Source of the DNA: Loripinus fragilis
Lineage: Eukaryota > Mollusca > Bivalvia > Lucinida > Lucinidae
Assembly (NCBI GenBank): GCA_964019695.1
Contig: OZ026522.1
Location: forward strand, 74,431,601-74,495,600
Length of the DNA: 64,000 nucleotides
Direction: 5' to 3'
The translations under genes and the position numbers were made by a program. The notes under the pieces were generated by a model, which was not told the DNA's origin, ran no database searches, and was given only the letters and a program-made list of their open reading frames with translations. This document shows positions 33,106-44,330 of the stretch, in pieces; the stretch's first letter is position 1, and each line of letters begins with the position of its first letter.

Positions 33106-33609
33106 CAAATCAAACAAAATACCATACAGTAACTTTCTTGCCCCTGGCCTACATATAGAATCGCGATAAAAGTCAAAAATGATCATAAAAATCATAAAAA
33201 TCGCATTATTCTGTATTATTTCTTACCACCTCAAACGTGTATGCATGAATGAGGGTAAAATTAGGCGTATGGCTGGGAAAATAGACCATCTTCTCACAAC
33301 GAAGACATTGATCAGCCATTTCCAGTGCGCATGACATTTGCTGTCAGTCAATTCACTTCTTTGTAACCTTAGAACCAGACAACGTTCATCAAACTGCGCA
33401 GATATGTAGGTTACTTTAACGTGCCCTGATGTGCATATTATTACATGTAATATCATAAGAGCCCTTTTCAAAAAACGGGACTTATGTCTGCCCTCTAGAC
33501 CTGGTGAAAATATGATGATATCAGAACCAATGAATATAAAAGGAATGTTGATGAACCTTTCATTTTTGTCATACAACTGAGAAAAATGAACTATGAAAAT
33601 GTCGTTTTG
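33106..33609. other. Stretch without recognised features
   Basis: A 117-codon minus-strand ORF spans 33223-33576 (MYDKNERFINIPFIFIGSDI...). I recognise no domain, and no splice-site evidence was found; most likely chance. Confidence 0.35.
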
Positions 33610-33610
33610 G

Positions 33611-33891
33611 CACAGGAGCTTGAAAGCTTGGTCCTTATATCACTTCTCTAGTCTCAAAACCGAAAGCTCAACAACAGAAAGCCCACAATGGCATTGTGAG
33701 CTTTCTGTTTTGAGACTCGTTGTGGCATTGTGAGTTTTCTGTTTTGAGACTCGTTGTGGCATTGTGAGCTTTCTGTTTTGAAACTCGTTGTGGCATTGTG
33801 AGCTTTCTGTTTTGAGACTCGTTGTGACATTGTGAGCTTTCGGTTTTGATGTTAAAGAAGTGAGATCAGTACCAAACTTCAAGCCCCTGTG
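33611..33891. mobile_element. MITE family I with an internal 34-bp minisatellite
   Basis: The ends are cacaggagcttgaaagcttg..gtccttatatcacttc and gaagtgagatcagtaccaaa..cttcaagcccctgtg, imperfect inverted repeats. Between them (about 33689-33849) the unit gtggcattgtgagctttctg + ttttgagactcgtt (34 bp) is repeated about 4.7 times with few changes. The left flank of the array (ctcaaaaccgaaagctcaac) is the inverted form of the unit, so the array grew from one arm of the hairpin. Related ends at 57623-57770 and 60800-60845 lack the array. Confidence 0.85.
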
Positions 33892-34202
33892 TTGTTGTTT
33901 TTTTGTACAACGTCCATCACACAAAAGGTCGTTTCCATGAAAAATCCTGTTACGCATAGCTGAGCCTGTTCATCCGGGCAGGCCAACCAACATGCTAAAC
34001 CAAAATTTAGGCGTGCTGCTCAGCCATGAAACATTGTTAAATTAACGATCCCACCGCCATATGCTGACTGCTGTAGTGTTTCTTAGGGAGCCCAGATTGC
34101 AGGAAAACATGGTCACAGCCCAGACTGCTCTACAATACGGTCTAAACTGTGTGCCAGCCATCTGAAATCATCTGTTAAGTGAGCAATGCTTTCTCCAGAA
34201 TC

Positions 34203-34491
34203 CATGTTCGGATCCAGAAAGTTTTGTCAGAGGGGCTCAGCTTTGACAACGTATTTTAGTTGATGATGGGAGGGAGGATCCAGATACCACTATAAGCGGG
34301 CTATCATCGTTCCGCCAGCGAAACGCCATTTAATGGCGTTTCACTGGCGTGATGATGATGGCCCAACATTGAATGCTGGGTCGGTAGTTTTGCGATTTTC
34401 AGGGGATCTGGACCAGAATTGCTATTTAACCCTATATATTTGTGATTTTTCGGGGGGGGGACCCCCTGTCCCCCCTCTGGATCAGCACATG
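34203..34491. mobile_element. GGATCCAGA-ended MITE, family H, copy 2
   Basis: The left end is CATGTTCGGATCCAGAAAG; the right end is CCCCTCTGGATCAGCACATG. GAATC flanks both sides (34198-34202 and 34492-34496). The central hairpin is ccgccagcgaaacgccattt / aatggcgtttcactggcg. It is collinear with H1 (22443-22733), including ttttcaggggatctggacca. Non-coding. Confidence 0.85.
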
Positions 34492-34884
34492 GAATCAGAT
34501 AAAACTTCAGAATCATGTCATCAGTCCTTTGTTTAGATAGTACGTGAGATGGAGATATTTGATCATGTGTCTATTTATCGAACACGGTAAGCGAAAGACG
34601 TTAAAAATCAAAATTTAAAAAATCATAAAAATTCTGATCTTTCGAAAATCCACAACGAAATAACATATATGACTTACTTGGTTCTGTCGAGCATGCACAT
34701 GTAGGCTACTTGACCAATATAATGTTTTCCGAAAAAAAGTAGGTTGCAAACTTGTAGTATTGGTAATTCAAAGTAGGCATGTGCTGTGAGGAAAAAAAAC
34801 CTTCCATGACAATCAGCCCAGCCAAATAGTCCAGTTATATTCCTTTTTCGTTTAAAATCGGTGGTCTTTGAACGTATAACGAAG

Positions 34885-35125
34885 TCCTGGCCGCGGGATT
34901 ATAAAACTTTGACCATGCTCAACTCAACTGAGCATGAAATTTCAACTGCTCAAAAATCTAAAAAGCTGTATTTTCCTGCTTTCAAACTCTCATGTCAAGT
35001 TATATTTATCATAATAGTAAATGTTAGAATGCCAACAATTGTTAGCATTTTAACCTTTTTGAGTATGAAATTATTCATGCTCATTTGAGTTAACCATAAA
35101 ACGTTTTTATAACCTCGGTAAAAAC
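34885..35125. mobile_element. MITE, family N, copy 2
   Basis: The left end (ggattataaaactttgacca, then tgctcaactcaactgagca) is mirrored at the right (atgctcatttgagttaacca, then aaaacgtttttataacctcg). The inner part shares gaatgccaacaattgttagc with copy 1 at 19635-19780. Non-coding. Confidence 0.6.
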
Positions 35126-35440
35126 GTGCATGACTGACCAGGATAGTCGCATTATCGATCTATAAAGACCTTTACCCACGTCAAAGTTAGAGCTAATTAG
35201 GGCTCTTTTGTAGCCAACGAGAAGCCTTTTCTTATGTTATACAACATATGTCGCACGTATATTCATGAAGTTATTTGTATTTAAATACTTTGAAACGGCT
35301 AACAACGAACTGAAAACGCACAGCTGCTTCCTAAAGTAAGAAACGATACCACGTTTTGGAGTAATGATACTAAAAGGGGGCTCTTCCAACTCAGTTTGGA
35401 GAAGCCTAGGCTAAGATCATTTTTACTTAATGTTTTGTTG

Positions 35441-35995
35441 ACTTGTGGCTTCATTGTTCATTATACGACATTCAAAGAAGACAACCATGGTGTGTGAGTA
35501 TAAGTCTTTACTGAACGTTCCAAGACGGTGCTTCTTTTGTGGATCGTTTTTGTTAGTTATGCTTCATGTTGGTGTGTGTTGTAATGTCGTGTCTGTTCTT
35601 TGTAGCCTTGTGGTCATCTGCTGGGAAAGGGTTGACCTCTTGGCTGCCGTGTGTGTTGTGTTTTGTCACTTTCCCAACTGTGTCCTGGTCCACATCAGAA
35701 TCAAGGGTGAGGTGGGCACCGTGAAACTGGTTTAATCCCTCCAGTAAAATATTTTTATTGAACGTTCCAAGGCGGATTTTTTTTGTGGATCATTTGTGTT
35801 ATTCATTTCTTGTGTTTGTCATGCTTTCGCGTCTGTTCATTGCTGCCTTGTGGTCACATGCTGGGAAAGGGCTGACCTCTTGGCTCTTGTTTGTGATGCT
35901 TAATTGTGTTTTTGTCACTTTCCCATGTGGTATCCTGGGTCAGGTGTGGAACTTGATTGTATCAATTCCTGATCTTTGCCGCCTTTCTTATTTTG
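35441..35995 (+). mobile_element. Two LINE A tails in tandem
   Basis: Unit one carries ctgaacgttccaagacggtg, tctgctgggaaagggttgac and ttttgtcactttcccaactg, and breaks off at tgtcctggt. Unit two begins immediately (ccacatcagaatcaagggtg, gtgaaactggtttaatccct, ttgaacgttccaaggcgg) and runs to gattcctgatctttgccgcc. The same break point (tttcccacatgt, then the start of a second unit) occurs in reverse at 52860-53225. Confidence 0.75.
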
Positions 35996-36159
35996 TAACC
36001 TGCGTATCAGTGCTTTTACGAGATCATTTATTTTGAGTGTAGACACATTTATTCACATGAATTCGTATAGTTTATTTTTTAGTCTGAACATGAATCAGTC
36101 TAAGGCCACGTGGCTCGATGTCCAGTCAAGAGATAGCATGTGTATAATTGTAATAACAT

Positions 36160-36310
36160 GGCTTTTCCGCCTGTACTTGAAGATAATCCGCGAGATTATC
36201 TTACACACTGATGGACAAACATGGTATAACTATTTTATACCACCTACATCAGTGTAGACCTTGCACGTTACGAGATATTTCATGCTAAAGTTGGTAAGGG
36301 TGGTATAAAG
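36160..36310. mobile_element. Palindromic MITE, family C, copy 2
   Basis: Contains acatggcttttccgcctgta, gaagataatccgcgagatta, tgatggacaaacatggtata, accacctacatcagtgtaga, cttgcacgttacgagatatt and ggtaagggtggtataa, matching the reverse of copies 1 and 4. Confidence 0.7.
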
Positions 36311-36378
36311 TTACATGGACAATACAGAAAGCACCATTTTGCTGTTAGACATTTGTACCGGCAATGGTTAGAAAGTAT

Positions 36379-36487
36379 CCCAGGAGGCACATGACGTCAA
36401 AACAACGTCGCATCAACGTCAATGCGACGTCATGACGTCGCATTGACGTTGACATGACGTTATTTAAAGGTTGTGTGCCTGCTAGGA
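36379..36487. mobile_element. Short motif-array MITE (ACGTCGCATTGACGT words)
   Basis: The ends CCCAGGAGGCACATGACGTC and tgtgtgcctgctagga are imperfect inverted repeats (CCtAGcAGGCACA on the complement). The ~80-bp middle consists of ACGTC / GACGT / TGCGAC words with dyad symmetry (gcgacgtcatgacgtcgcat). Non-coding. Confidence 0.65.
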
Positions 36488-37384
36488 TCACATTCATCTA
36501 CATTGCAAGAACGGTGTATCTTGAAAGGGCTGAGAACAAAAATGTTAAATATGTCACATGTTCGAATAATTGTGTGTTAATAGCTGAATTGATCGTAGAA
36601 AATAGTTATCAACATTGCATTTTCAGTCCTTTCATATTGATTTCTGAATAAACAAGCAATTTACATTTCATTTATTGTCCCCATCGGAGTTAAACTCCAG
36701 CCTACAACCGATGATAGGCTAGATCAAAGGTTTCTATTGATTATGGGGCAAACTTTATGACCTCGGGTGCTACCAGGGTGTGCGTTTTGGATTGTACGAT
36801 AAGGGACCTTTATTACAGATTATTTCCTAAGGCTTGGCGTACTGGAAATAGATCATGCAAAGCATGGATCTTAGATCCGGGTGTTTAGGAATGTTTTATG
36901 GTTATTTTGACATTGGGGCTAATACCATTATATGCCCGGGCATAAAGATTTTGGGCCGATCGCAATGTCAGTCAGCGAAGGCTCAGGCAAGCCAGCGCAA
37001 CTGCAATGCCTCGCCAGAGCCTTCAATGCTTGCATACACAAATCCTGGATGCAGGTAAAGACTTAGGTCAAAGATGATAAATCTAGCACCGCTGGGTATA
37101 TGGGCATTGGTATCTGCAACCAATCCGCTTAAGGACATAACGGTATGCTACTAAATACTTCCAATGTTAAAATCTGTTCTATACTTTGCATACAGTTTGT
37201 TTTATGCATGGGCTATCCATTTATGAAATAAAAAGGATATGACTTCATAATCTCATATAGAAGTTTTCAGCATTTGACCAATTTTCTTAACAGATGAAAG
37301 AAAAGCACTAGTCCTAAATATCGAGCTAAAATTGTTGTACTCTTCAGCCAGCTTAAATTATTGCCCATGACCTCATCCCTTTAC
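36488..37384. other. Stretch without recognised genes
   Basis: Contains a weak hairpin at about 36965-37025 (gcgaaggctcaggcaag / cctcgccagagccttc). Otherwise nothing recognised. Confidence 0.4.
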
Positions 37385-37545
37385 GAGCAAACAGCAAAAG
37401 TGCAGAGCAGCCTGCGCATGCACGCATTCTGATCAGCGCTTTTGATATTTACTATCTGAGAAGAAAATCATTCCAGTTAACTATTCTCTGTAGCTAAGCA
37501 GGCTAGTTTGAGCCTTATATTAGTTGACCAGAAACACCGGACAGG
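37385..37545. mobile_element. Diverged MITE, family F type
   Basis: Contains acagcaaaagtgcagagcag, cctgcgcatgcacgcattct, gatcagcgcttttgat and ctattctctgtagctaagca, the same order as 21510-21620. Confidence 0.55.
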
Positions 37546-37557
37546 TAATACCTAGCG

Positions 37558-37786
37558 TAGAGGCCCATTCAACCCATATAAACCTAGCGTCCTTTTTGTG
37601 GGACATAGGCAAACAGTGCAGACACAGATCAGACGCCGCAGAACGCGGCGTCTAATCAGGGACCCCACTGTTTGCTTACAGAATTAAAAGTTGAATAAAA
37701 ATGAAAAATACGACCCAGCAACCCTTTAAACGGAAATGGACTGGTCCAATTGATAAGAGTGGGAATTTCCATTCGGCTGAAAGGGG
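37558..37786. mobile_element. MITE, family G, copy 3
   Basis: Collinear with 29620-29830: catataaacctagcgtcctt, gggacataggcaaacagtgc, agatcagacgccgcagaacg / cggcgtctaatcaggg, ctgtttgcttacag, ttgaataaaaatgaaaaata, cagcaaccctttaaacggaa, ggactggtccaattgataag. It abuts D2. Confidence 0.75.
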
Positions 37787-37790
37787 TTAA

Positions 37791-38018
37791 CCCTTAAAAC
37801 GCCAGAAAAAATAATCTAAAAAATCCGTCTGCGTTTGTCGTCTGCTGCAAATTTTTGCTAACATTATTTAACAAAGTTAACTAAAGAGACAAACGATCAG
37901 TCTGCTCCTAAAGAAGCAGTCAGATTTGGGTCTACACTGTTTGTTGGAAAGGCTTCAAAACCATTTTCAGCAGACGACAAAAGCAGACGATTTTTGTTGT
38001 GCTTGGCATTTTTAAGGG
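37791..38018. mobile_element. piggyBac-like MITE, family D, copy 2 (complete)
   Basis: TTAA lies outside both ends (37787-37790 and 38019-38022). The ends are CCCTTAAAACGCCA and its near-complement (ttggcatttttaaggg). The interior has gtcgtctgctgcaaat, the hairpin atcagtctgctcctaaagaa / gcagtcagatttgggt and agcagacgacaaaagcagac. TTAA targets with CCC ends are the piggyBac hallmark; the superfamily link is inference. Confidence 0.85.
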
Positions 38019-38322
38019 TTAATACTCAGACTAATACGTACATTTCCTAACGGTACGACTAGCTCATATGCAAATTTCAACATTTTTTCATTGAAATGAT
38101 GTTAGTATGTCATATCTGATTTTATCATCATTCAAATGTTAATTTTACTACATCTACATGTAACCCTTTGTCAATTTGTAAACTGGTTGACAACTCTAAT
38201 ATAAAGCCAAGCAATGTTTTTTCAGTACGTCATCAAACTGTAAGAGTTTGTGAAACAAAATTCTTTCCTGTTTTGAAGCTTTGTCACAATGAGCTATAGT
38301 GTATCTACTGAACAAACATTAA

Positions 38323-38676
38323 AGAGACTAGATTTGTAACTATGGACATTTTTCGAAAAAAAAGTCTTTTTAAATCGTTTGTAAAAGTAGAATTAAGTTA
38401 TTTTTTCGCAATAAATATGTTCAGCACAGCTGAAAACTGCATGGAAAAGTGAATAGGTGTTTTTTCTCTTATTGGTAATTATTTACGTCCCTCCAATAAT
38501 TCTAGACAGTTGATTTTAGCATAAATGCTATTGTTTTGATAGTGGTCATTTGTTAACATTTACGAAAATGGTAAAATTTTTACCTGAATTTGAGGATTTT
38601 TACTGTATTCTTGAAAAATAGATACTTTATTTCTAAAATTAAAAGATCAAAAGTTGCAGACTATGCAGCTTTAAAT
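38323..38676. mobile_element. MITE family M, copy 2 (reverse of copy 1)
   Basis: The right end agatcaaaagttgcagacta then tgcagctttaa is the family terminus. The interior matches copy 1 in reverse (ttacgtccctccaataattc, tagcataaatgctattgttt, acgaaaatggtaaaattttt). The left end (aaagagactagatttgtaac) is diverged. Confidence 0.8.
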
Positions 38677-38773
38677 ACACATTACGGAAAATTTTGGATG
38701 AGAGTTCGACACATCTTTTAAAGCATGTCAGCACGATTAGATGACCATTAGAATCTTCAAAGGTATTGCTTAA

Positions 38774-38980
38774 CCCTTAAAGCGCAACCTATATTTTGCA
38801 GCAGACGACAATTCAAAGTTTTGCCACTTTTTCAAAAATAACTAATAAGGCATGATATTTCATGAGAATCGTCTGCTGGCAGACGATTCTCATGAAATAT
38901 CATACCTTATTTTTTTCGAAAATTGGGTTAGATGTCTCAAAATTTGTCGTTTGCTGCAGTTGTGATTGGCGCTTTAAGGG
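38774..38980. mobile_element. piggyBac-like MITE, family D, variant with perfect central palindrome
   Basis: TTAA on both sides (38770-38773 and 38981-38984); ends CCCTTAAAGCGCAA and ttggcgctttaaggg. The outer parts match D (gcagcagacgacaattc; tgtcgtttgctgcag). The core is replaced by a different palindrome: ggcatgatatttcatgagaa then tcgtctgc, mirrored after tg. Confidence 0.85.
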
Positions 38981-39083
38981 TTAACATTAAAGAGGTGATG
39001 TAATTTTGGGCCCAGGCTATTAACTGACTATCCTACCAACGGAGTCTTACCTTTTATTCAATTAAATCTTGCTGACAATTATT

Positions 39084-39720
39084 AAAAGTAAGTAAGGGTG
39101 CAAAGATCAGGAATCGATACAATCAAGTACCACACCAGACCCAGGATACCAATGGGAATGTAACAAACTCACAGTTAGACACCACACACGAGAGCCAATA
39201 GGTCAGCCCTTTCCCAGCAGGTGAACACAAAGCACATATAAACAGACGCGTGCAAAGACATAGCAAACTCAAGACAGGAGAAACATAAAAGATCCACAAA
39301 AGAAGCGCCGCCTTGGAACGGACAGTAAAATGTTTTACTGGAGAGCATAGACCGGTTCATCGGTGCACCAACCTCACCCTTAGTTCAGATGAGGATCAAG
39401 ACACATAGATGATTGGTTTGCATGAAAGACCCCTAACTTATCAATGCATCATATCCTAGAACATATAAATCAAGATATAAAAAGGAGATGAAGCAAACAT
39501 TAGGACTAAACAGTAAATAAAACTGAATACCGGAGCAAAAGAAATGCAACAGGTAAACCCCGGGGGCCCGACAAACAGCCAAAGCATCAGGTCCCTACCA
39601 TCGCATCAATAGATAAGTGTTTAAGTCGGAACCGTCATAGAGTCTGAAGTCCGACCCACCGTCTACAAACACGAAAACGAAACAAGCGCTAAAACCAAGG
39701 TTGGCGATAATTTGGCGACA
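39084..39720 (-). mobile_element. Long LINE tail, family A, with ORF end
   Basis: On the plus strand it opens gtaagggtgcaaagatcagg and runs through all family A landmarks to acacatagatgattggtttg, tatcaatgcatcatatccta and caacaggtaaaccccggggg. Near 39610-39660 the minus strand reads VGRTSDSMTVPT, matching 8220-8260. This is the longest reverse copy and serves as the uninterrupted reference for the insertion at 53283-53630. Confidence 0.8.
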
Positions 39721-40079
39721 ATTTGCAGTTGCCGAACCTGTACAGACTACTATCGTGATATAAAATTTGTATGTTGAGCAATTATTTAAAAACGAGGGAT
39801 ATTTTGTTCAGTTTTGTTGTTTTTTCTTGTTCGTTCGTTATCCAATCCATTGTCGATATGCGATAGATCTGTATATTAACCATTGTACAATGTTACAAAG
39901 GCCTTTATCTGAAGTAATACAAAGCCATGCACGCGTAAATCAAACATCATACGCACACGTCACATTCTATATTCAGTTTATATAAACAAACCGTCGTTTT
40001 TGACAGCAACTATCATGTGGCTACTTGAGTATACATGACAGCACATCATATTACTAAGTGAGAATCCAAGCTTGATTGA

Positions 40080-40640
40080 CAGTTTTATACCAGTACGTGA
40101 GCCTTCTGGTATAACTAACGAATGAATGTATTCATGAAATACTCAAATCAAAATTATTTTCATACCACCCCTACCAAATTTCCGTGTGAAATATCTCTTA
40201 ACCCTTAAAGCGCCAAGAAAAAAATGCATCTGAAAATGTCATCTGCTGAAGTCGTCTGCTGCAAATAATTGCCTAACATTACTGACGAATTAAGTATAGA
40301 AGCAAACAGCGTGGACACAGAACAGACTGCTCCTATAGGAGCAGTCTGATCTGGGTCCACACTATTTGCCATAGAGGCTTCTTAAACATTTCAGCAGACG
40401 AGAAAAGCAGACGACTTTACACATTACGAGATATTTCGTGCTAAAGTTGGTCAGGGTAGTACATGCATAAGTAAGTGATACCATGGTTGTCCACCAATAC
40501 GGGGGATAACCCACGAGCTACAGCTCGTGAATTATCCCCCGTATTTGTGGACTTTAGCTCGTGGATTATCTCCTGTATTGGTGGACAACCATGGTAAAGC
40601 TCGTGGATTATCTCCGCGTATAGGCGGACAAACTATGGTA
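40080..40640. mobile_element. Palindromic MITE, family C, copy 3, with a D element at its centre
   Basis: The outer text matches family C (ttcataccacccctaccaaa, cacattacgagatatttcgt, gctaaagttggtcagggtag, ataccatggttgtccaccaa). The right side has three nested hairpin versions of ctcgtggattatctcc/cccgtattggtggacaac. A family D MITE occupies 40202-40415. Confidence 0.7.
40202..40415. mobile_element. piggyBac-like MITE, family D, copy 3, right-truncated
   Basis: TTAA at 40198-40201, then CCCTTAAAGCGCCAAG, gtcatctgctgaagtcgtct, hairpin acagactgctcctataggag / cagtctgatctgggtc, then agcagacgagaaaagcagac. It ends without the right CCC/TTAA terminus, running directly into family C text. Confidence 0.8.
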
Positions 40641-40895
40641 TAAATAGAACATATTTTCTCTGATTTGTTTTTGATTTTTTCTTACATACCGTATTTGAAA
40701 TGGATTCATCGTGTGGTTTATAAACACGGGGGCTCCAAATCCATTTACTTTTGTGCCTTCTATAAAAGAAAACAAAAAACGGGGGATCTATTGATTTGTG
40801 TGCATTCAAAGAAATAAAAGATAAGCCTCCTAAGCTTTTTTTTTCGAGTGTTTCTCATCTGACTGCTTCATGTAAAAATGTTTGATACGAGTATT

Positions 40896-40934
40896 AAATG
40901 GCCATATAGTACAAATTGTACTATATGGCCATTT
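40896..40934. repeat. 19-bp-arm perfect palindrome
   Basis: aaatggccatatagtacaa and its exact complement surround one base. No family assignment. Confidence 0.8.
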
Positions 40935-40939
40935 CAAAA

Positions 40940-43220
40940 TATTTCTTTAATATTCACCACAGTACTGGTATGCTAGCCGAATATAATACATTTTGGCCAA
41001 TGGTGTATGAATTTTGTTTCGAGTACAGCGGAAGAAATAATACTGGCAGCGATATTTTTCTCTCAAAACACTTGGAAATCTCATATCGTGGCTCAATTAT
41101 GTTTAACATCGACTACCTCGTATTGTAGAAGATGCATGTACAAGCCCTGCTACAGGCAATTTGTCGTTTGGTTTGAGATAATGCATTCATGGATTATCTC
41201 CCCATTACAGATGTACACCGAAAAACATAGTAAATTGCACATGCGTATAAATGTGCAACTCGTTCATGGCTGTAATGACGAGTAATATCACCAAAATCCA
41301 CAACACATATTCTTATACAATTGTTTAATAATATATTTGACGTCTTGTGACTACATGCAATTCTTGTGCTAAAACTTGTGTTAGTGTTCTTTACGTTGAA
41401 GTATATTATTATCTCCAATCTTTTAAAACAGAAATGAAACATCTTCTCAAACGAAACGTTAGAAATATATTTTACTATTTCGGAAAACATTTGTTTAGTC
41501 TTTAAGTAAATCACGATTGGGTTGCTAGCGGACTAATGTCGTATTATATATGTCGATAAAATAAAAACAATAACAACAGCATCAGCATCAGCTGTCTTTT
41601 CAAGTTCGATGCAGTCCAAATCGGCATCAACAAAGGCGTTGTTGCATTATAATTATTTCTTGATGGGGCAAAAAACATTGTGTGTAATTCTACGTAATAC
41701 GTAATTTCTTCAAATATTCTTTGTGTACACATGTTTAATGCATATTAACTAGTGGTACCATTGCTCGCCATTGACAGCGACGTTGAATGTATTTTTTATA
41801 ATTCCTGGACAAAACATAGCAACGTAGCAAGCGTTAAAAACTAAAAATCAAACAACTTTTTCAAGGAATATATATTAGTTTTTTAAACTCCCAATAAGTT
41901 TGTACTTTGATAGATTAAATAAACAGCCATTTGATTTTATGGGATGGGAAATGATTTTATGCAAGGAATTCCGCCTGTTGACAGATCCTGCCTTCAATTC
42001 GATTGTAAATTTATAAAACGTTATAGCGCTTTACCCCGTTATTTATTTTTTCGAAAAAATCTTTCCCACTCAATACAACTTAAATGGTCACTCCATAGTA
42101 ACCCTTTCTATTTTACACTTTTTAAGCGCCAAATAATTTCCCGAATATACTGCGTTTTTTGCAAGAAAAGAAAAAATGAATCATTGTTGCACAAAGTTAA
42201 GTATGCATATATATACTATAGTTTTACTTAATTATCTTTCAGGTGCAAAAATGTATTATGTAAAGTTATTAGTAATACATGTAATATCATGAATGACAAT
42301 TTATTTCAAGAGTTAATTGATTGACTAGAACTTACCATTCTCTTGGCACAGCAGAAGCCTTCTGTAGAACTTACCATTTCACGGAATCCTTCAATTTGCG
42401 TGAAAAAAGGGGGTAAAAACAATTTCTTTACTCATTGTCATAAACGCGATTTTCAGTCCTTGAATCTTTAAAACGTCCACAAAATGTATGAATAAGTAAA
42501 CCACTTCCACTTATACTCCTGTCTATCCCGAATATAAAAACAAGATATGAACGCTTCGTTAAATTATAGTCCTTGCGGCGGCCATTTTAAATTTTTCATC
42601 ATTCGCGTTCGATATTATCAGAGTTCATTTAAACATGTTACTCACTGGAGCGTTCGAAGTTTTTAGTGATTTGTATTTTCTCAACGTCTGTAGCCTAAAA
42701 GCTCTTTTCTTATCCAGTGAAGCACGGATGTATTAAACTAGTACAAATAAAGAAAATTCGTCGTTTCTGAAAATTTTCAAAAGACCCGACTCGGATTTTG
42801 GGTGCACATGTTTTGTAGTACACACAGAACGCGGCTGTGGTAATAAAACACAAAACTACTCATCGTACAAGATCATATTAATAATCAAAACGTGATTAGA
42901 ACATTAATGCCCAAATATTTAGACCCTTTCATTTTCACATCCAATGAATATTGGCTAACACGTGCCCGGGCCTGCTCCAAACAATCATCAAAAACTTCAG
43001 TCCGAATTTGCTAAATGATACCCCCATTTGATGGTATTGTCATTTTTGTCTATGAAGATTTTAAATAGTCCATTCAAGACGCCATATTTTACACATATAT
43101 TACATTAAGATGCAAAAAGTTCATATATTGTCGGGAGTTCAAGACGCAATCACGTGTTAAATGTCAGGGAGTAAAATAATTAAAGTAATCCATAACCGTA
43201 GGATGTTAATAAGTAGCAAT
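40940..43220. other. Long stretch without recognisable genes
   Basis: AT-rich. Short ORFs (for example 106 codons minus at 41194-41514 and 95 codons plus at 41944-42231) have no domains I recognise. ggcggccatttt near 42578 resembles a YY1-type promoter motif, but nothing around it supports a gene. Confidence 0.4.
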
Positions 43221-43224
43221 ACAT

Positions 43225-43310
43225 TTCTGCAAAACATTGTTGACACCGATCAGACAGCTCTAAAGAGCTGTCTGATCAGTGTTTACATTATTTTATTCTT
43301 CACTTTAAAC
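43225..43310. mobile_element. Family D core fragment
   Basis: tttctgcaaaacattgttga, then hairpin caccgatcagacagctctaa / agagctgtctgatcagtgtt. It has the same layout as the D core, with a shorter loop and no preserved ends. Confidence 0.55.
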
Positions 43311-43706
43311 CAGTCATCCACCGTCAGGAGTCATCCACAGTCGGTCAATTCAACCGGTCCAATGGTATGGGAAATCTTCGAGGAGATTCTAAGGTTGTCG
43401 AGAAATAGACATGAACTGTAGTAGATGTCATTCAATGTTCTTTTTATGACTCACTAAAAAGACATATTCCTTTATACAGGTCACATGAAAAGGTACCACA
43501 CCTTCTGTTTTTAAGTATGCGCACCGCCGAGCCAGCATTTGCAGTGTAGCGCCGCACAGAGTTTATAGCGTGCACAGCCGTGACAAACAGGTATCACCGT
43601 ACGCTCTATGCGCCATCATCATCATCGTCAAAAAGTGTTGTGAATGCATGTTGATGTAATTATTATTGTTGTTCCTGGTGTGTGTTTTGGTATTACTTGT
43701 ACTGAT

Positions 43707-43707
<1 letters not shown>

Positions 43708-43760
<53 letters not shown>
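43708..43760. repeat. (TAG)n microsatellite, about 18 copies
   Basis: Pure trinucleotide run over 53 bp. The Tyr- and Thr-run ORFs on the minus strand are artefacts. Confidence 0.95.
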
Positions 43761-44155
43761 TAATACGAACGACGCATAAGCAAACACAAAGAGCTAACGT
43801 AAGCTGTATGCATTATCACCAAACACAAGCTTTATTATGTAGTTTGACAACGTATATAGAGCTTACAAGTGAGCCCTATGTGCCATAAGCTCTATGCGGT
43901 TTTACAGTGCAATGATTTACATGCAGCAAAAATGCTCATAATATCTGTGCGAGCTGACCATGGTTGTTTTCTCAAGGCGGGCAAATGTAGTCGCTTAATG
44001 GACTGATCGTTGAAGCATATATATACTCGGTGATGTCGTTTGATCACAATGATAAATCGTATGAAAAGCAGTCTTTATCTTTAAAAAGGTATGATGCTAC
44101 TTCAGAAATGATTTGCGAAGCTCGACACTCCAAATCACCTTTTACACACAGGTTA

Positions 44156-44328
44156 GGGGGCAATCGAAAACGTCAATACTATCGACGAAAGTAGGTCAAA
44201 ACTCGTTAGAAACTGAGTTTTCGATTGTCATTTGTCGCCCGACTGGCGACAAATGACAATCAAAAACATGTTTCTAGCGATTTTTTATTCGTGTTCGTAG
44301 ATTTTTAAGAGCGTTTTCGATTGCCGCC
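44156..44328. mobile_element. GGCAATCGAAAACG-ended MITE with TA duplication
   Basis: The left end GGGGGCAATCGAAAACG is mirrored by CGTTTTCGATTGCCGCC; TA lies outside both. The centre is a second hairpin (ttttcgattgtcatttgtcg / cgacaaatgacaatcaaaaa) and repeats the ATCGAAAA word, so the same word appears at least four times in alternating directions. 173 bp, non-coding. Confidence 0.8.
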
Positions 44329-44330
44329 TA

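Noticed and set aside
33660..33850. CRISPR-like array (34-bp unit)
   Set aside because: Units are contiguous with no unique spacers, and it lies inside a eukaryotic MITE.
42540..42640. Promoter with YY1-like ggcggccatttt
   Set aside because: A single short motif; no downstream gene, CpG-rich island or other support.
43563..43828. Tyr-run and Thr-run ORFs
   Set aside because: They are translations of the (TAG)n microsatellite.
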